A DNA stretch of 64,000 bases from the NCBI RefSeq assembly GCF_012272815.1, contig NZ_JAAWWL010000002.1, positions 1,208,280-1,272,279 on the forward strand, read 5' to 3'. Shown piece by piece: positions 56,213 through 63,925 of this stretch. Below the pieces are notes generated by a model, which was given only the letters and a program-made list of their open reading frames with translations, was not told where the DNA came from and ran no database searches. Position numbers and translations under genes: made by a program. The stretch comes from Croceivirga thetidis. GTDB taxonomy: Bacteria; Bacteroidota; Bacteroidia; Flavobacteriales; Flavobacteriaceae. Numbering within the stretch: position 1 is the first letter of the stretch; every line of letters starts with the position of its first letter.

Positions 56213-57109
56213 TTGAGTACAATTCTAACAGTTGACAACCTAACCAAAAAATTTGGTTACCTGACCGCAGTAAAGAATCTTTCATTTACCATTGAAAAAG
56301 GAAATGTATACGGGATTCTCGGTCCGAACGGCAGCGGAAAATCCACTACCCTGGGCATAATTCTAAATGTGGTCAACAGGACTTCAGGAAATTTTAGTTG
56401 GTTTGATGGCAACACTTCTACCCATGATGCCCTGAAAAAGGTTGGTGCTATAATTGAGCGCCCTAACTTCTATCCTTACATGTCTGCAGTCAAAAATTTA
56501 AAACTGGTCTGCAAAATCAAGGAGGTTTCTGAGGATAAAATTCAAGAAAAATTAGAATTGGTAGGCCTTTGGGAGCGGAAAGACAGCAAATTCAAAACGT
56601 ATTCTTTGGGTATGAAGCAGCGATTGGCCATCGCCTCTGCCCTATTGAACGACCCTGAAATTCTAATTTTAGATGAACCGACCAATGGTTTAGATCCAGC
56701 AGGAATTCATCAGATACGTGAAATCATCAAAAAAATAGCTGCTCAAGGCACTACCATTCTCTTAGCCTCTCATTTATTGGATGAAGTTGAAAAGGTCTGT
56801 ACGCATGTGGTAATACTTCGAAAAGGCGAAAAATTATATTCTGGCCCCGTAGATAGTATGTTGGCCAGTCATGGCTTTTTTGAATTGGCCACTGAAGATC
56901 TTGATGCTTTAAAATCAATTCTTGAAAAACATGCGAGTTTCAGTAAAATCGAGGGATATAACGGTACCCTAACAGCCTATCTCAAGGAAGAAATGGATGC
57001 AAAGACCTTGAACAAATTGCTGTTTGATAAAGGCATTGTCTTATCCCATCTGGTTAAGCGAAAAGAAAGTCTCGAAGAACAATTTTTAGAATTGACAAAA
57101 AACAACTAA
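56213..57109 (+). CDS. ABC transporter ATP-binding protein (bacitracin-exporter type)
   Basis: ATPase of 298 residues: Walker A GPNGSGKST, Q-loop region, signature YSLGMKQRLAIASAL (S-L-G-M form typical of the BcrA/CcmA-like exporters), Walker B ILILDEPTNGLDP and the H-loop ASHLLDEVEKVC. About 80 C-terminal residues follow the nucleotide-binding domain. It pairs with the permease 3 bp downstream to make an export or membrane-stress complex. TTG at 56213 gives the natural N-terminus STILTVDNLTKKFG; an upstream GTG frame would add 13 unlikely residues. Confidence 0.92.
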   Translation: MSTILTVDNLTKKFGYLTAVKNLSFTIEKGNVYGILGPNGSGKSTTLGIILNVVNRTSGNFSWFDGNTSTHDALKKVGAIIERPNFYPYMSAVKNLKLVCKIKEVSEDKIQEKLELVGLWERKDSKFKTYSLGMKQRLAIASALLNDPEILILDEPTNGLDPAGIHQIREIIKKIAAQGTTILLASHLLDEVEKVCTHVVILRKGEKLYSGPVDSMLASHGFFELATEDLDALKSILEKHASFSKIEGYNGTLTAYLKEEMDAKTLNKLLFDKGIVLSHLVKRKESLEEQFLELTKNN

Positions 57110-57112
57110 GCC

Positions 57113-57946
57113 ATGGTACGACTATTACAAATAGAATTCATAAAACTCTGGAACAACAGGGCCAGCAAGGTCTTGATTACGAGTTATTTTGTCTTGCTTA
57201 CTTCCATAGCTCTTATTGCTGCCATAAAATTTGACATAGGGCCAGTTAAATTTCACCTTGCCGAACAAGGTATCTTCAATTTTCCTTACATCTGGCACTT
57301 CAACACTTTTGTAACGGCAATTTTTAAGCTCTTTCTGGCAATTGTCATTGTATCGATGATGGCTAATGAATATAGCAATAAGACCATCAAGCAGAATTTG
57401 ATTGATGGACTTTCCAAAAAGGAATTCATACTTTCAAAATTCTTGACAGTTGTTTCATTTTCAGCAATTTCAACCCTCTTTGTATTCGTTGTAAGCCTGA
57501 TTTTGGGACTGATTTATTCCGATTACAATGAGTTTTCCATAATCTTCTCTGATTTAGAATTTTTATTGGCATTTTTCGTGAAACTTGTTGGCTTCTTCTC
57601 GTTTTGCCTCTTTCTAGGGATATTCGTGAAACGTTCGGCATTTGCACTCGGATTTCTAATTCTTTGGCAAGTTTTTGAAGGTTTTGTTAGAGGCATGCTG
57701 CGTTGGAAAGTCTTTGATGGCAAAGGTACTGACGCGGTTATGGCGTTCTTTCCATTAAATGCAATGTTCAAGCTTATAGATGAGCCATTTAGTCGATTAA
57801 GTGCTGTTCAAAATGTAGCAAGTCAAATTGGTGAGGAATTCAAATTGGATTACTATGTACACTGGTACGAAATCCTCATAGTTCTTGGTTGGACGGCTAT
57901 TTTTATCTATTTGTCCTACGCCCTATTAAAAAAGCGCGATTTGTAG
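57113..57946 (+). CDS. ABC-2-type transporter permease
   Basis: Membrane protein of 277 residues with six hydrophobic segments and an opening typical of ABC-2 permeases (LLQIEFIKLWNNRASKVL). The segment SMMANEYSNKTIKQNLIDGLSKKEFILSK, between the second and third segments, is the cytosolic coupling region of the NatB/BcrB-like family. It follows the ATPase gene at once and belongs to the same transporter. The substrate is unknown; flavobacterial relatives are linked to lipids, antibiotics or gliding, but only remotely. Confidence 0.87.
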   Translation: MVRLLQIEFIKLWNNRASKVLITSYFVLLTSIALIAAIKFDIGPVKFHLAEQGIFNFPYIWHFNTFVTAIFKLFLAIVIVSMMANEYSNKTIKQNLIDGLSKKEFILSKFLTVVSFSAISTLFVFVVSLILGLIYSDYNEFSIIFSDLEFLLAFFVKLVGFFSFCLFLGIFVKRSAFALGFLILWQVFEGFVRGMLRWKVFDGKGTDAVMAFFPLNAMFKLIDEPFSRLSAVQNVASQIGEEFKLDYYVHWYEILIVLGWTAIFIYLSYALLKKRDL

Positions 57947-57952
57947 TAACTT

Positions 57953-57971
57953 ACAGCGTCGAGGATGCTGT
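57953..57971 (+). promoter_or_regulatory. Hairpin abutting the start codon of the Fn3-repeat T9SS protein
   Basis: ACAGCGTC (57953-57960) pairs with GATGCTGT (57964-57971) around a GAG loop: 8 bp with one G-U pair. The ATG at 57972 follows with no gap, so the stem covers the ribosome-entry site. Translational control or a post-permease processing site is possible. Confidence 0.45.
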
Positions 57972-59708
57972 ATGATGAAAAAATTGCTCCATATTACCCT
58001 TTTTTGTTTTGGGTTGTATTCATTTGGTCAGGATTGTCCTGATTTGTTGAGCCCCTTCAATGGTGAAACAAATGTGCCTGTAGATACGAATATAACCTGG
58101 GAGGTTGTCCCAGGAGTCCCCGGTTATGAAATTCTTTTAGGTACGACTCCAGGAGGCAATGACCTTGGTGGTGGCGTGGTTGGTAGTGCAACTTCCTACA
58201 CCCCGCCTTTAGGATTACCAGAGAACACAGAGGTTTTTGTAACGATTATCCTCAGCTTCTTTGCCCAAAGTGGTGGCGGAGACGACATTCCCTGTGATGG
58301 GTATTCCTTTACCACAGAAGATGTTACTACCGCCCCTGGCTGTACGCAAATGGTGGTCCCGGCAGATGGTGCAACAAACGTCAGTGTATTTACAAATATC
58401 TCTTGGTTATATGCCTCCACTGCGACCAGTTATGACATAACGATAGGAACGACCCCTGGAGCTGGGGACCTTTATACAATTAATGACATTCAAAGTCTGA
58501 GTTTTTTCCCACCTACGGAATTTCCACCTAACACCGAGATATTCGTTCAAATTATACCAAAGAACGAAAACGGGTCCGCCAACCCTTGTCAAGAGTTTAG
58601 CTTTACCACTCGAGAAGTTTCCCCTTTACCGGGTTGTACAAATCTATTAAGTCCATTGAACGGTTCAGTCAATGTGCCTTTAACGCCCTTGATAGAATGG
58701 GTCGCGGTTCCTGGCGCCACAGGATATCGATTGACGATTGGTGACACCCCTGGTAGTAATAATGTATTGGACAACGCCGTATTTACCACCAATTCAACCT
58801 TTGTCCTTGACTTTGAGCCAAACAAAACATTTTTTATCACCATTGTACCCTTTAATGATTCCGGTGATGCAATCGGTTGCAACACTGAAACTTTCTCCAC
58901 ACTCCTGGGTTGTGGTCCGTTTTTAGATTTGGATACCGGAGAACTGGTATCCCTAAATCCAGTGTTCGATTTCCCCCCTGTATTTTCCTTTTGTGAAAAT
59001 GAAGATCCGTTGGTGATATCGGCCCCGATTATTGCTGATGGTTATCGTTGGTTCGAAGTTGATACTTTTGGCAATATTGACCTTATTTCTGAAGATCGAC
59101 AAATAACCGTTGATGAAATTGGTAATTTCCAATTGGAAGCATATTTCTTGATATCCCAGCCTGGTGATGTTATAGAATGCGCAACCTTGGTTGATTTTGA
59201 AGTGGTTTCATCAGAAATTCCAACCATTAATAATTTAAGGGTAACCGATACCGCCTTAGGTCTACGAATAGAAGTAGAAGCTTCGGGCATTGGTGATTAT
59301 GAGTATGCTATAGATGATATAAATGGTCCCTATAAGGATAGCAACGTTTTTAATAATGTTACCCCTGGTAGCCATGTCATTTATGTTCGGGACAAAAATG
59401 GTTGTGGTGTTGCAGAAGAAAGGTTTGAGCAAGATTTAACCGTAGAAGGTTTTCCTAAATTCTTCTCTCCTAATGGTGATGGCGTAAATGACTTTTGGCA
59501 ATTTATTCAGCCTGACGGTCAAAATATTGTGCTGACTAGTATTCAAATATTTAATCGGTTTGGGCTTCTGCTAAAACAAATTGATCAAAACTCCCGAGGG
59601 TGGGATGGCACTTTTAATGGTAACGATTTACCAGCATCCGATTACTGGTTCATTGCCATTGATGATTCAAACAAAGAATTCAGAGGACATTTTTCCCTAA
59701 AACGATAG
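57972..59708 (+). CDS. T9SS type B sorted protein with three Fn3-like repeats
   Basis: Secreted protein of 578 residues: signal peptide (LFCFGLYSFGQ), then three similar domains of about 98 residues, each opening with C-x-x-L/M-x-x-P-x-(N/D)-G and an N-V-(P/S)-V-type stretch (starts near 21, 120 and 219). They carry repeated motifs such as YEILLGTTPGG and SYDITIGTTPGAGD and look like fibronectin-III or Ig folds. A further Ig-like domain follows, then the type B sorting domain (about 494-578; FFSPNGDGVNDFW, IQIFNRFGLLL, LPASDYWFIAI). It should be exported and held on the surface or secreted by the T9SS. It lies 25 bp after the ABC permease gene. Confidence 0.87.
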   Translation: MMKKLLHITLFCFGLYSFGQDCPDLLSPFNGETNVPVDTNITWEVVPGVPGYEILLGTTPGGNDLGGGVVGSATSYTPPLGLPENTEVFVTIILSFFAQSGGGDDIPCDGYSFTTEDVTTAPGCTQMVVPADGATNVSVFTNISWLYASTATSYDITIGTTPGAGDLYTINDIQSLSFFPPTEFPPNTEIFVQIIPKNENGSANPCQEFSFTTREVSPLPGCTNLLSPLNGSVNVPLTPLIEWVAVPGATGYRLTIGDTPGSNNVLDNAVFTTNSTFVLDFEPNKTFFITIVPFNDSGDAIGCNTETFSTLLGCGPFLDLDTGELVSLNPVFDFPPVFSFCENEDPLVISAPIIADGYRWFEVDTFGNIDLISEDRQITVDEIGNFQLEAYFLISQPGDVIECATLVDFEVVSSEIPTINNLRVTDTALGLRIEVEASGIGDYEYAIDDINGPYKDSNVFNNVTPGSHVIYVRDKNGCGVAEERFEQDLTVEGFPKFFSPNGDGVNDFWQFIQPDGQNIVLTSIQIFNRFGLLLKQIDQNSRGWDGTFNGNDLPASDYWFIAIDDSNKEFRGHFSLKR

Positions 59709-59744
59709 GGCCTAAATCAGCTCAAACTTGATTATTTTCGAGTA

Positions 59745-61733
59745 ATGAAATTCAAAGTCGTATCCGAATTTTCGCCAACTGGTGACCAGCCCCAAGCAAT
59801 CAAACAACTATCTGAAGGCATTGAAAATGGTGACCAGCACCAAACCTTACTAGGGGTAACCGGTTCCGGTAAAACCTTTACCGTCGCCAACGTGGTTGCT
59901 GAAGTACAACGACCAACATTGGTATTGGCTCACAATAAGACATTAGCGGCGCAATTGTATTCGGAATTCAAACAATTCTTCCCAGAGAATGCCATTGAAT
60001 ATTTTGTTTCGTATTACGATTATTATCAGCCAGAAGCCTACATCCCAACCACGGGTACATATATCGAGAAAGACCTTTCTATTAATGAGGACATTGAAAA
60101 GCTTCGCCTTAGTACAACTTCGTCCCTACTCTCTGGGAGACGGGATGTTCTAGTTGTTGCTTCGGTTTCTTGTCTATATGGTATTGGAAATCCGATAGAA
60201 TTTCAAAAAAATGTCATCCAGATTCATCGAGACCAAGTAATTGCTAGAACCAAACTGCTTAAGCTTTTAGTTCAAAGCCTTTATTCCAGAACTACAGCTG
60301 ATTTCAGAAATGGAAATTTTAGGGTCAAAGGAGATGTTGTCGATGTGTTCCCAGGATATGCTGACCATGCCTATCGCATTCATTTTTTCGGTGATGAGAT
60401 TGAGGATATCGAGGCCTTGGACCCATTTAATAATACCGTAATCGAGAAATATGAGCGCCTAAATATATACCCGGCCAATATGTTCGTGACCTCCCCGGAT
60501 GTATTGCAAAATGCTATACGGGAAATACAGGACGATTTGGTCAAACAAATAGACTATTTCAAAGATATTGCCAAGCCTTTGGAAGCCAAACGCCTTGAAG
60601 AACGAACAAACTTTGATTTGGAAATGATACGAGAACTAGGGTATTGCTCTGGTATTGAGAACTATTCTCGCTACCTGGATGGCCGTGAACCCGGTACCCG
60701 ACCCTTCTGTTTATTGGATTACTTTCCAGATGATTACCTAATGGTGATTGACGAAAGCCATGTAACCATTCCACAGGTTCATGCTATGTACGGTGGGGAT
60801 AGGTCAAGAAAAGAAAATCTGGTAGAATATGGATTTCGATTACCTGCGGCGCTAGATAACCGGCCATTGAAGTTTGAAGAGTTTGAAATGCTCCAAAACC
60901 AGGTAATGTATGTAAGTGCCACACCTGCAGATTATGAACTTCAATTGAGTGAAGGGGTTTACGTAGAGCAAGTTATTCGACCCACCGGTTTATTGGACCC
61001 TATTATTGAAGTTAGACCAAGTCAAAACCAAATTGACGATTTAATTGAAGAAATTCAAAAACGGGTAGAACTAGATGAACGAACACTTGTCACAACTTTG
61101 ACCAAACGAATGGCCGAAGAATTGGTAAAATACCTAACGCGAATAGATATTCGATGTCGCTACATTCATAGTGATGTAGATACTTTGGAACGGGTTGAGA
61201 TCATGCAAGATTTGAGAAAAGGGCTATTTGACGTTTTAGTTGGGGTTAATCTGCTGCGTGAAGGTCTTGATCTTCCTGAAGTTTCTTTGGTGGCTATTTT
61301 AGATGCAGACAAAGAAGGGTTCTTGCGAAGCAATCGCTCGCTTACCCAAACAGTCGGGCGGGCCGCAAGAAACCTAAACGGTATGGCAATCATGTATGCC
61401 GATACGATTACCGACAGTATGCAAAAAACCATTGATGAAACCAATTACCGAAGGGAAAAACAAATGGCATACAATACCGAAAATAATATTGTACCCAAAG
61501 CTTTAAATAAGAGCTTGGACAATGCATTGGCCAAGAATTCGGTTTCGACATATCATTTTGAAAAAGAAGCCATGCGAGCTGCTGAACCTGATTTGGAATA
61601 CCTTACTCCTGAACAACGGGAGAAGGTGATTCGTGAGAAACGAAAGGCAATGGAAAAAGCAGCCAAAGAACTCAACTTTATGGAGGCGGCAAAACTCAGG
61701 GACGAAATAAAAATGCTTCAAGAACAGGAGTAA
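59745..61733 (+). CDS. uvrB: Excinuclease ABC subunit B
   Basis: DNA-repair helicase-like ATPase of 662 residues that verifies UV and bulky lesions with UvrA and positions UvrC. It has the Walker A GVTGSGKT, the beta-hairpin segment YYDYYQPEAYIP, the DESH box, the motif IRPTGLLDP, the helicase block TVGRAARN and a C-terminal UVR domain (EKAAKELNFMEAAKLRDEI). It is full length and shows no damage. It starts 36 bp after the T9SS gene. Confidence 0.97.
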   Translation: MKFKVVSEFSPTGDQPQAIKQLSEGIENGDQHQTLLGVTGSGKTFTVANVVAEVQRPTLVLAHNKTLAAQLYSEFKQFFPENAIEYFVSYYDYYQPEAYIPTTGTYIEKDLSINEDIEKLRLSTTSSLLSGRRDVLVVASVSCLYGIGNPIEFQKNVIQIHRDQVIARTKLLKLLVQSLYSRTTADFRNGNFRVKGDVVDVFPGYADHAYRIHFFGDEIEDIEALDPFNNTVIEKYERLNIYPANMFVTSPDVLQNAIREIQDDLVKQIDYFKDIAKPLEAKRLEERTNFDLEMIRELGYCSGIENYSRYLDGREPGTRPFCLLDYFPDDYLMVIDESHVTIPQVHAMYGGDRSRKENLVEYGFRLPAALDNRPLKFEEFEMLQNQVMYVSATPADYELQLSEGVYVEQVIRPTGLLDPIIEVRPSQNQIDDLIEEIQKRVELDERTLVTTLTKRMAEELVKYLTRIDIRCRYIHSDVDTLERVEIMQDLRKGLFDVLVGVNLLREGLDLPEVSLVAILDADKEGFLRSNRSLTQTVGRAARNLNGMAIMYADTITDSMQKTIDETNYRREKQMAYNTENNIVPKALNKSLDNALAKNSVSTYHFEKEAMRAAEPDLEYLTPEQREKVIREKRKAMEKAAKELNFMEAAKLRDEIKMLQEQE

Positions 61734-61814
61734 AAAAAGAAAGCGCCACAAGTGTGACGCTTTCCCTAACTAACCAACTAAACAAACCAACCATCATGAA
61801 ACACCTTAGTTGGT
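61734..61814 (-). terminator. Structured 3' UTR and terminator of hsp20
   Basis: On the minus strand a stem GAAAGCG / CGCTTTC, extended by CACA/TGTG after one mismatch, is followed by seven T residues (61734-61766). Before it, ACCAACTAA and TTAGTTGGT (61806-61814 and 61773-61781 on the plus strand) can form a second 9-bp stem. The sequence at the junction, CCTAACTAAC on the plus strand, repeats that beside the icd hairpin. Confidence 0.75.
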
Positions 61815-61827
61815 GCTCTCTGATTTC

Positions 61828-62253
61828 TTAACCTATTTCAATCAATCTTTTTGGTTTTGGCAATGCCTCTTCTTTTTTGGGCAAAGTCAATTTTAATATT
61901 CCTTCTTCATGCTTTGCATGAATTTTGTCTTCATCTATTGTTTCAGGTAATGAAAACGCTCTTTTAAAAGATGAGAATGAAAATTCCTTTCTGGTAAAAT
62001 TGGCCTCCTTGCTTTCACTTTCGTGACGTGCCTCTGATGAAATGGTTAAAATACTCTCGTCAACTTCAATATTTACGTCTTCTTTCTTTAAACCTGGAAT
62101 CGCCAACTCCAACTCAAAATTATCATCATTCTCCTTAATGTTCACTGCAGGAACATTTCTGTTTCCATTTTCCAATCCTCCAAACCAATCTGGACTAAGT
62201 AAGTCGTTAAACAATGAAGGAAATAACACTTGGTTTCTTTTAACTAAACTCAT
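61828..62253 (-). CDS. hsp20: Small heat-shock protein, Hsp20/alpha-crystallin family
   Basis: Chaperone of 141 residues that binds unfolding proteins without ATP. It has an N-terminal arm (VLFPSLFNDLLSPDWFG), the alpha-crystallin domain from about residue 34 to 130 with ELAIPGLKKEDVNIEV, and the conserved ending IHAKHEEGILKLTLPKKE (A-x-x-x-G-x-L motif). ATG at 62253 is chosen over an upstream start because it matches the family length. The upstream region holds two palindromes, and the 3' UTR is structured. Confidence 0.94.
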   Translation of the reverse strand: MSLVKRNQVLFPSLFNDLLSPDWFGGLENGNRNVPAVNIKENDDNFELELAIPGLKKEDVNIEVDESILTISSEARHESESKEANFTRKEFSFSSFKRAFSLPETIDEDKIHAKHEEGILKLTLPKKEEALPKPKRLIEIG

Positions 62254-62327
62254 AACTAATATCTTAAAGGTTAAACTGATTTTTAAGTTCACCAGTTAAA
62301 GGACAAAAGCTATACCAACGCTATTTT

Positions 62328-62344
62328 AATGCCATTATGGCATT
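62328..62344. promoter_or_regulatory. Perfect palindrome upstream of hsp20, overlapping a possible sigma-54 promoter
   Basis: AATGCCAT-T-ATGGCATT is an 8+1+8 perfect dyad 75-91 bp before the hsp20 ATG. On the minus strand the second arm leads into GG-N10-GC (GGCATTAAAATAGC), the core spacing of a sigma-54 promoter. Either an operator or a promoter half-site is possible; neither is proven. Confidence 0.35.
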
Positions 62345-62350
62345 TTTGAA

Positions 62351-62379
62351 AAGAAAATTAATGACGTTTTGTCATTAAT
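62351..62379 (-). terminator. Terminator overlapping the end of the TerB-like gene
   Basis: Perfect 9-bp stem ATTAATGAC / GTCATTAAT with a 5-nt loop; on the minus strand it is followed by TTTTCTTTTC. It overlaps the stop codon of the TerB-like gene. Confidence 0.65.
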
Positions 62380-62776
62380 TGTAGTGGTTCCGAAATATCT
62401 CAATGAGTTTTTTAGGAGGAATGGCAAAATTGGGGTATTTGTGCATTTCAGACAATACCTCTTCAATAGCTGCTGGCGAAAGTCCTAATTTAAAACCCAT
62501 CTCGTGCAATTTCTTAAGTTCTGAAAGCTGTTGTTTTTGATCAATATTCATTAGCAACAACAACCTATGAAATTGAACAATACGCTCACCTAGCTTTTTG
62601 GGCATTACGGGTTCAGGTGCGTCACCAAGTAGCTCGTCGAAGGCTTTTTTGGTCACACCTAGGGTCTGGGCAACATTGAATATAAAATCGTATTCAGATT
62701 CTTTGATGGAGTGGTCCGATTGCGCAAAGGCAATCATTTGCGATAAGATGCCGATTTTTTCTTCGTAGGTACTCAT
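62375..62776 (-). CDS. TerB-like helical protein
   Basis: Protein of 133 residues, all helical in pattern, beginning EEKIGILSQMIAFAQSDHSI, then ESEYDFIFNVAQTLGVT and GFKLGLSPAAIEEVL. The layout resembles the TerB/COG3793 fold, where acidic residues early in the domain can bind metal. A tellurite-resistance role should not be assumed; similar stand-alone proteins are common in flavobacteria with no known function. It is monocistronic, with a terminator at its stop codon. Confidence 0.7.
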   Translation of the reverse strand: MSTYEEKIGILSQMIAFAQSDHSIKESEYDFIFNVAQTLGVTKKAFDELLGDAPEPVMPKKLGERIVQFHRLLLLMNIDQKQQLSELKKLHEMGFKLGLSPAAIEEVLSEMHKYPNFAIPPKKLIEIFRNHYN

Positions 62777-62829
62777 AGTTGACTTGGATTACTATAATTA
62801 ACTCATTTTGAACCCAAATCGTATAAATG

Positions 62830-62862
62830 AAAAAAATCCTGGGGGGAAATCCCAGGATTTTT
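62830..62862 (-). terminator. Terminator of the first small exported protein gene
   Basis: AAATCCTGGG / CCCAGGATTT stem with a short loop; on the minus strand it runs into seven T residues, about 25 nt after the stop codon. Confidence 0.85.
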
Positions 62863-62885
62863 GACTAATTCAAATAACCAGTTTT

Positions 62886-63212
62886 TTAGGCAGTAATCCG
62901 AACTGGGACGGTGTAAATTTTTCCTTCCTTAACTTGGCTAAGCTCTACTTTTTGATAATTCAATCGACCTTTCACAAAGCCTTCTAAAGCCTCACTTTTG
63001 GTTTCAATTGACAATACAACGATTTCACCTTCTTGATTAACCGTAAATCGCACATCAGCGGTCAAGTCGTCCCTAACCTCTAAGGTGTTGCCATCAAGCA
63101 TGGCATGAATTTGTTCAGATAGGTTTTTTGTTGGGCCATCAGCTGGACCAGCGGCGTAAGAAGTTGCTACAAATAATAAAGCGGCACTAAGGAATAAACT
63201 AATTTTTCTCAT
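62886..63212 (-). CDS. Small exported protein, paralogue 1
   Basis: Protein of 108 residues with a clear signal peptide (LFLSAALLFVATSYAA). The mature part contains ADVRFTVNQEGEIVVLSIET and GRLNYQKVELS, a beta-alpha-beta-like pattern reminiscent of the TonB C-terminal fold, but this is inference only. It is clearly paralogous to the next minus-strand gene (shared layout: PTKNLSEQIHAML / PTKKISKQLEGLL, then EIVVLSIET / EIELIRIQS). Both have the same ECF-type promoter at the same distance. The function is not known; a periplasmic stress role is possible. Confidence 0.8.
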   Translation of the reverse strand: MRKISLFLSAALLFVATSYAAGPADGPTKNLSEQIHAMLDGNTLEVRDDLTADVRFTVNQEGEIVVLSIETKSEALEGFVKGRLNYQKVELSQVKEGKIYTVPVRITA

Positions 63213-63257
63213 GATACATTCGTTTTTTTAAGATTGATAATTTGATGAATATGCAAT

Positions 63258-63286
63258 AAAGACGCCCAAAAATTGATAACGTTACA
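63258..63286 (-). promoter_or_regulatory. ECF sigma-type promoter of paralogue 1
   Basis: On the minus strand TGTAAC (63281-63286) is separated by 16 bp from CGTCTTT (63258-63264), the usual ECF layout of an AAC-type -35 and a CGTC-type -10. The -10 lies about 49 nt before the ATG at 63212. Confidence 0.6.
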
Positions 63287-63369
63287 GGAAAAAATATTTT
63301 TAACAGAATTTTAATTAATTGGAGGTCTTGGATTTTTTTGATTCTATTTGAGCCTTGTTGTTTTTAAAA

Positions 63370-63402
63370 TTGAAAAAGGGTAATGCTATGAACATTACCC
63401 TT
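63370..63402 (-). terminator. Terminator of the second small exported protein gene
   Basis: Perfect 10-bp stem AAGGGTAATG / CATTACCCTT with a 7-nt loop, followed on the minus strand by TTTCAATTTT, 13 nt after the stop. Confidence 0.85.
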
Positions 63403-63414
63403 CAACTATCAATC

Positions 63415-63750
63415 TTAAATAGTTACCCTTACCTCTACAACATAGACCTCATCATAGGAAACTGGGTCAACCGATAGTTTTTCCCCTGCTAACTTATCAC
63501 CTATAAGTCCTTTCAAGTCTTCTCGTTCGGATTGAATGCGGATCAACTCAATTTCTCCACTTTCATTGAGCTTAAATAGTACCCTTGCTGTAACATCATT
63601 GTCAGAAACATCGATGTCATTTTTAGATAAAAGACCCTCCAATTGCTTTGAAATCTTTTTTGTTGGGTTCTCAAATACGGGTTCATTGGCCGATACCAAT
63701 GCAAAAGCGAACAAAGCCGCCGCTAAAGAATAAATTTTCGTCTTTTTCAT
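63415..63750 (-). CDS. Small exported protein, paralogue 2
   Basis: Protein of 111 residues with signal peptide (LAAALFAFALVSANE). The mature domain (ENPTKKISKQLEGLL, ARVLFKLNESGEIELIRIQS, VRVTI ending) aligns with paralogue 1 over its whole length, so the two arose by duplication, but each kept its own promoter and terminator. The family is not recognised. It lies between paralogue 1 and sucC. Confidence 0.8.
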   Translation of the reverse strand: MKKTKIYSLAAALFAFALVSANEPVFENPTKKISKQLEGLLSKNDIDVSDNDVTARVLFKLNESGEIELIRIQSEREDLKGLIGDKLAGEKLSVDPVSYDEVYVVEVRVTI

Positions 63751-63797
63751 GATTGAACGTTTTAAAATGATTACTAATTGATTGATGAATTCATTTA

Positions 63798-63827
63798 AAA
63801 GACTTAATCCTTTTGAAGAATGTTACA
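63798..63827 (-). promoter_or_regulatory. ECF sigma-type promoter of paralogue 2
   Basis: On the minus strand TGTAAC (63822-63827), a 17-bp spacer and AGTCTTTT mirror the promoter of paralogue 1, with the -10 about 51 nt before the ATG at 63750. The first -10 base is A instead of C. Confidence 0.55.
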
Positions 63828-63872
63828 GCTAAATATTCTTTTAACGTGTTTTTAAGTTCCTTCTCCTTGGGC

Positions 63873-63900
63873 ATAAAAAAAGAGGCAAAATGCCTCTTTC
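63873..63900 (-). terminator. Terminator of sucC
   Basis: AAAGAGGCA / TGCCTCTTT perfect stem with a 3-nt loop; on the minus strand it is followed by a T run, about 25 nt after the sucC stop. Confidence 0.9.
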
Positions 63901-63925
63901 CTATTTTATATGTTTCTTGACAACT

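Noticed and set aside
61795-61833. Eleven-codon ORF (MKHLSWCSLIS) between uvrB and hsp20
   Set aside because: It lies on the strand opposite to hsp20 inside its structured 3' UTR and has no supporting evidence of translation.
62375-62776. Tellurite-resistance function for the TerB-like gene
   Set aside because: Only the helical layout resembles TerB; no other ter genes are present, so a resistance phenotype is not supported.
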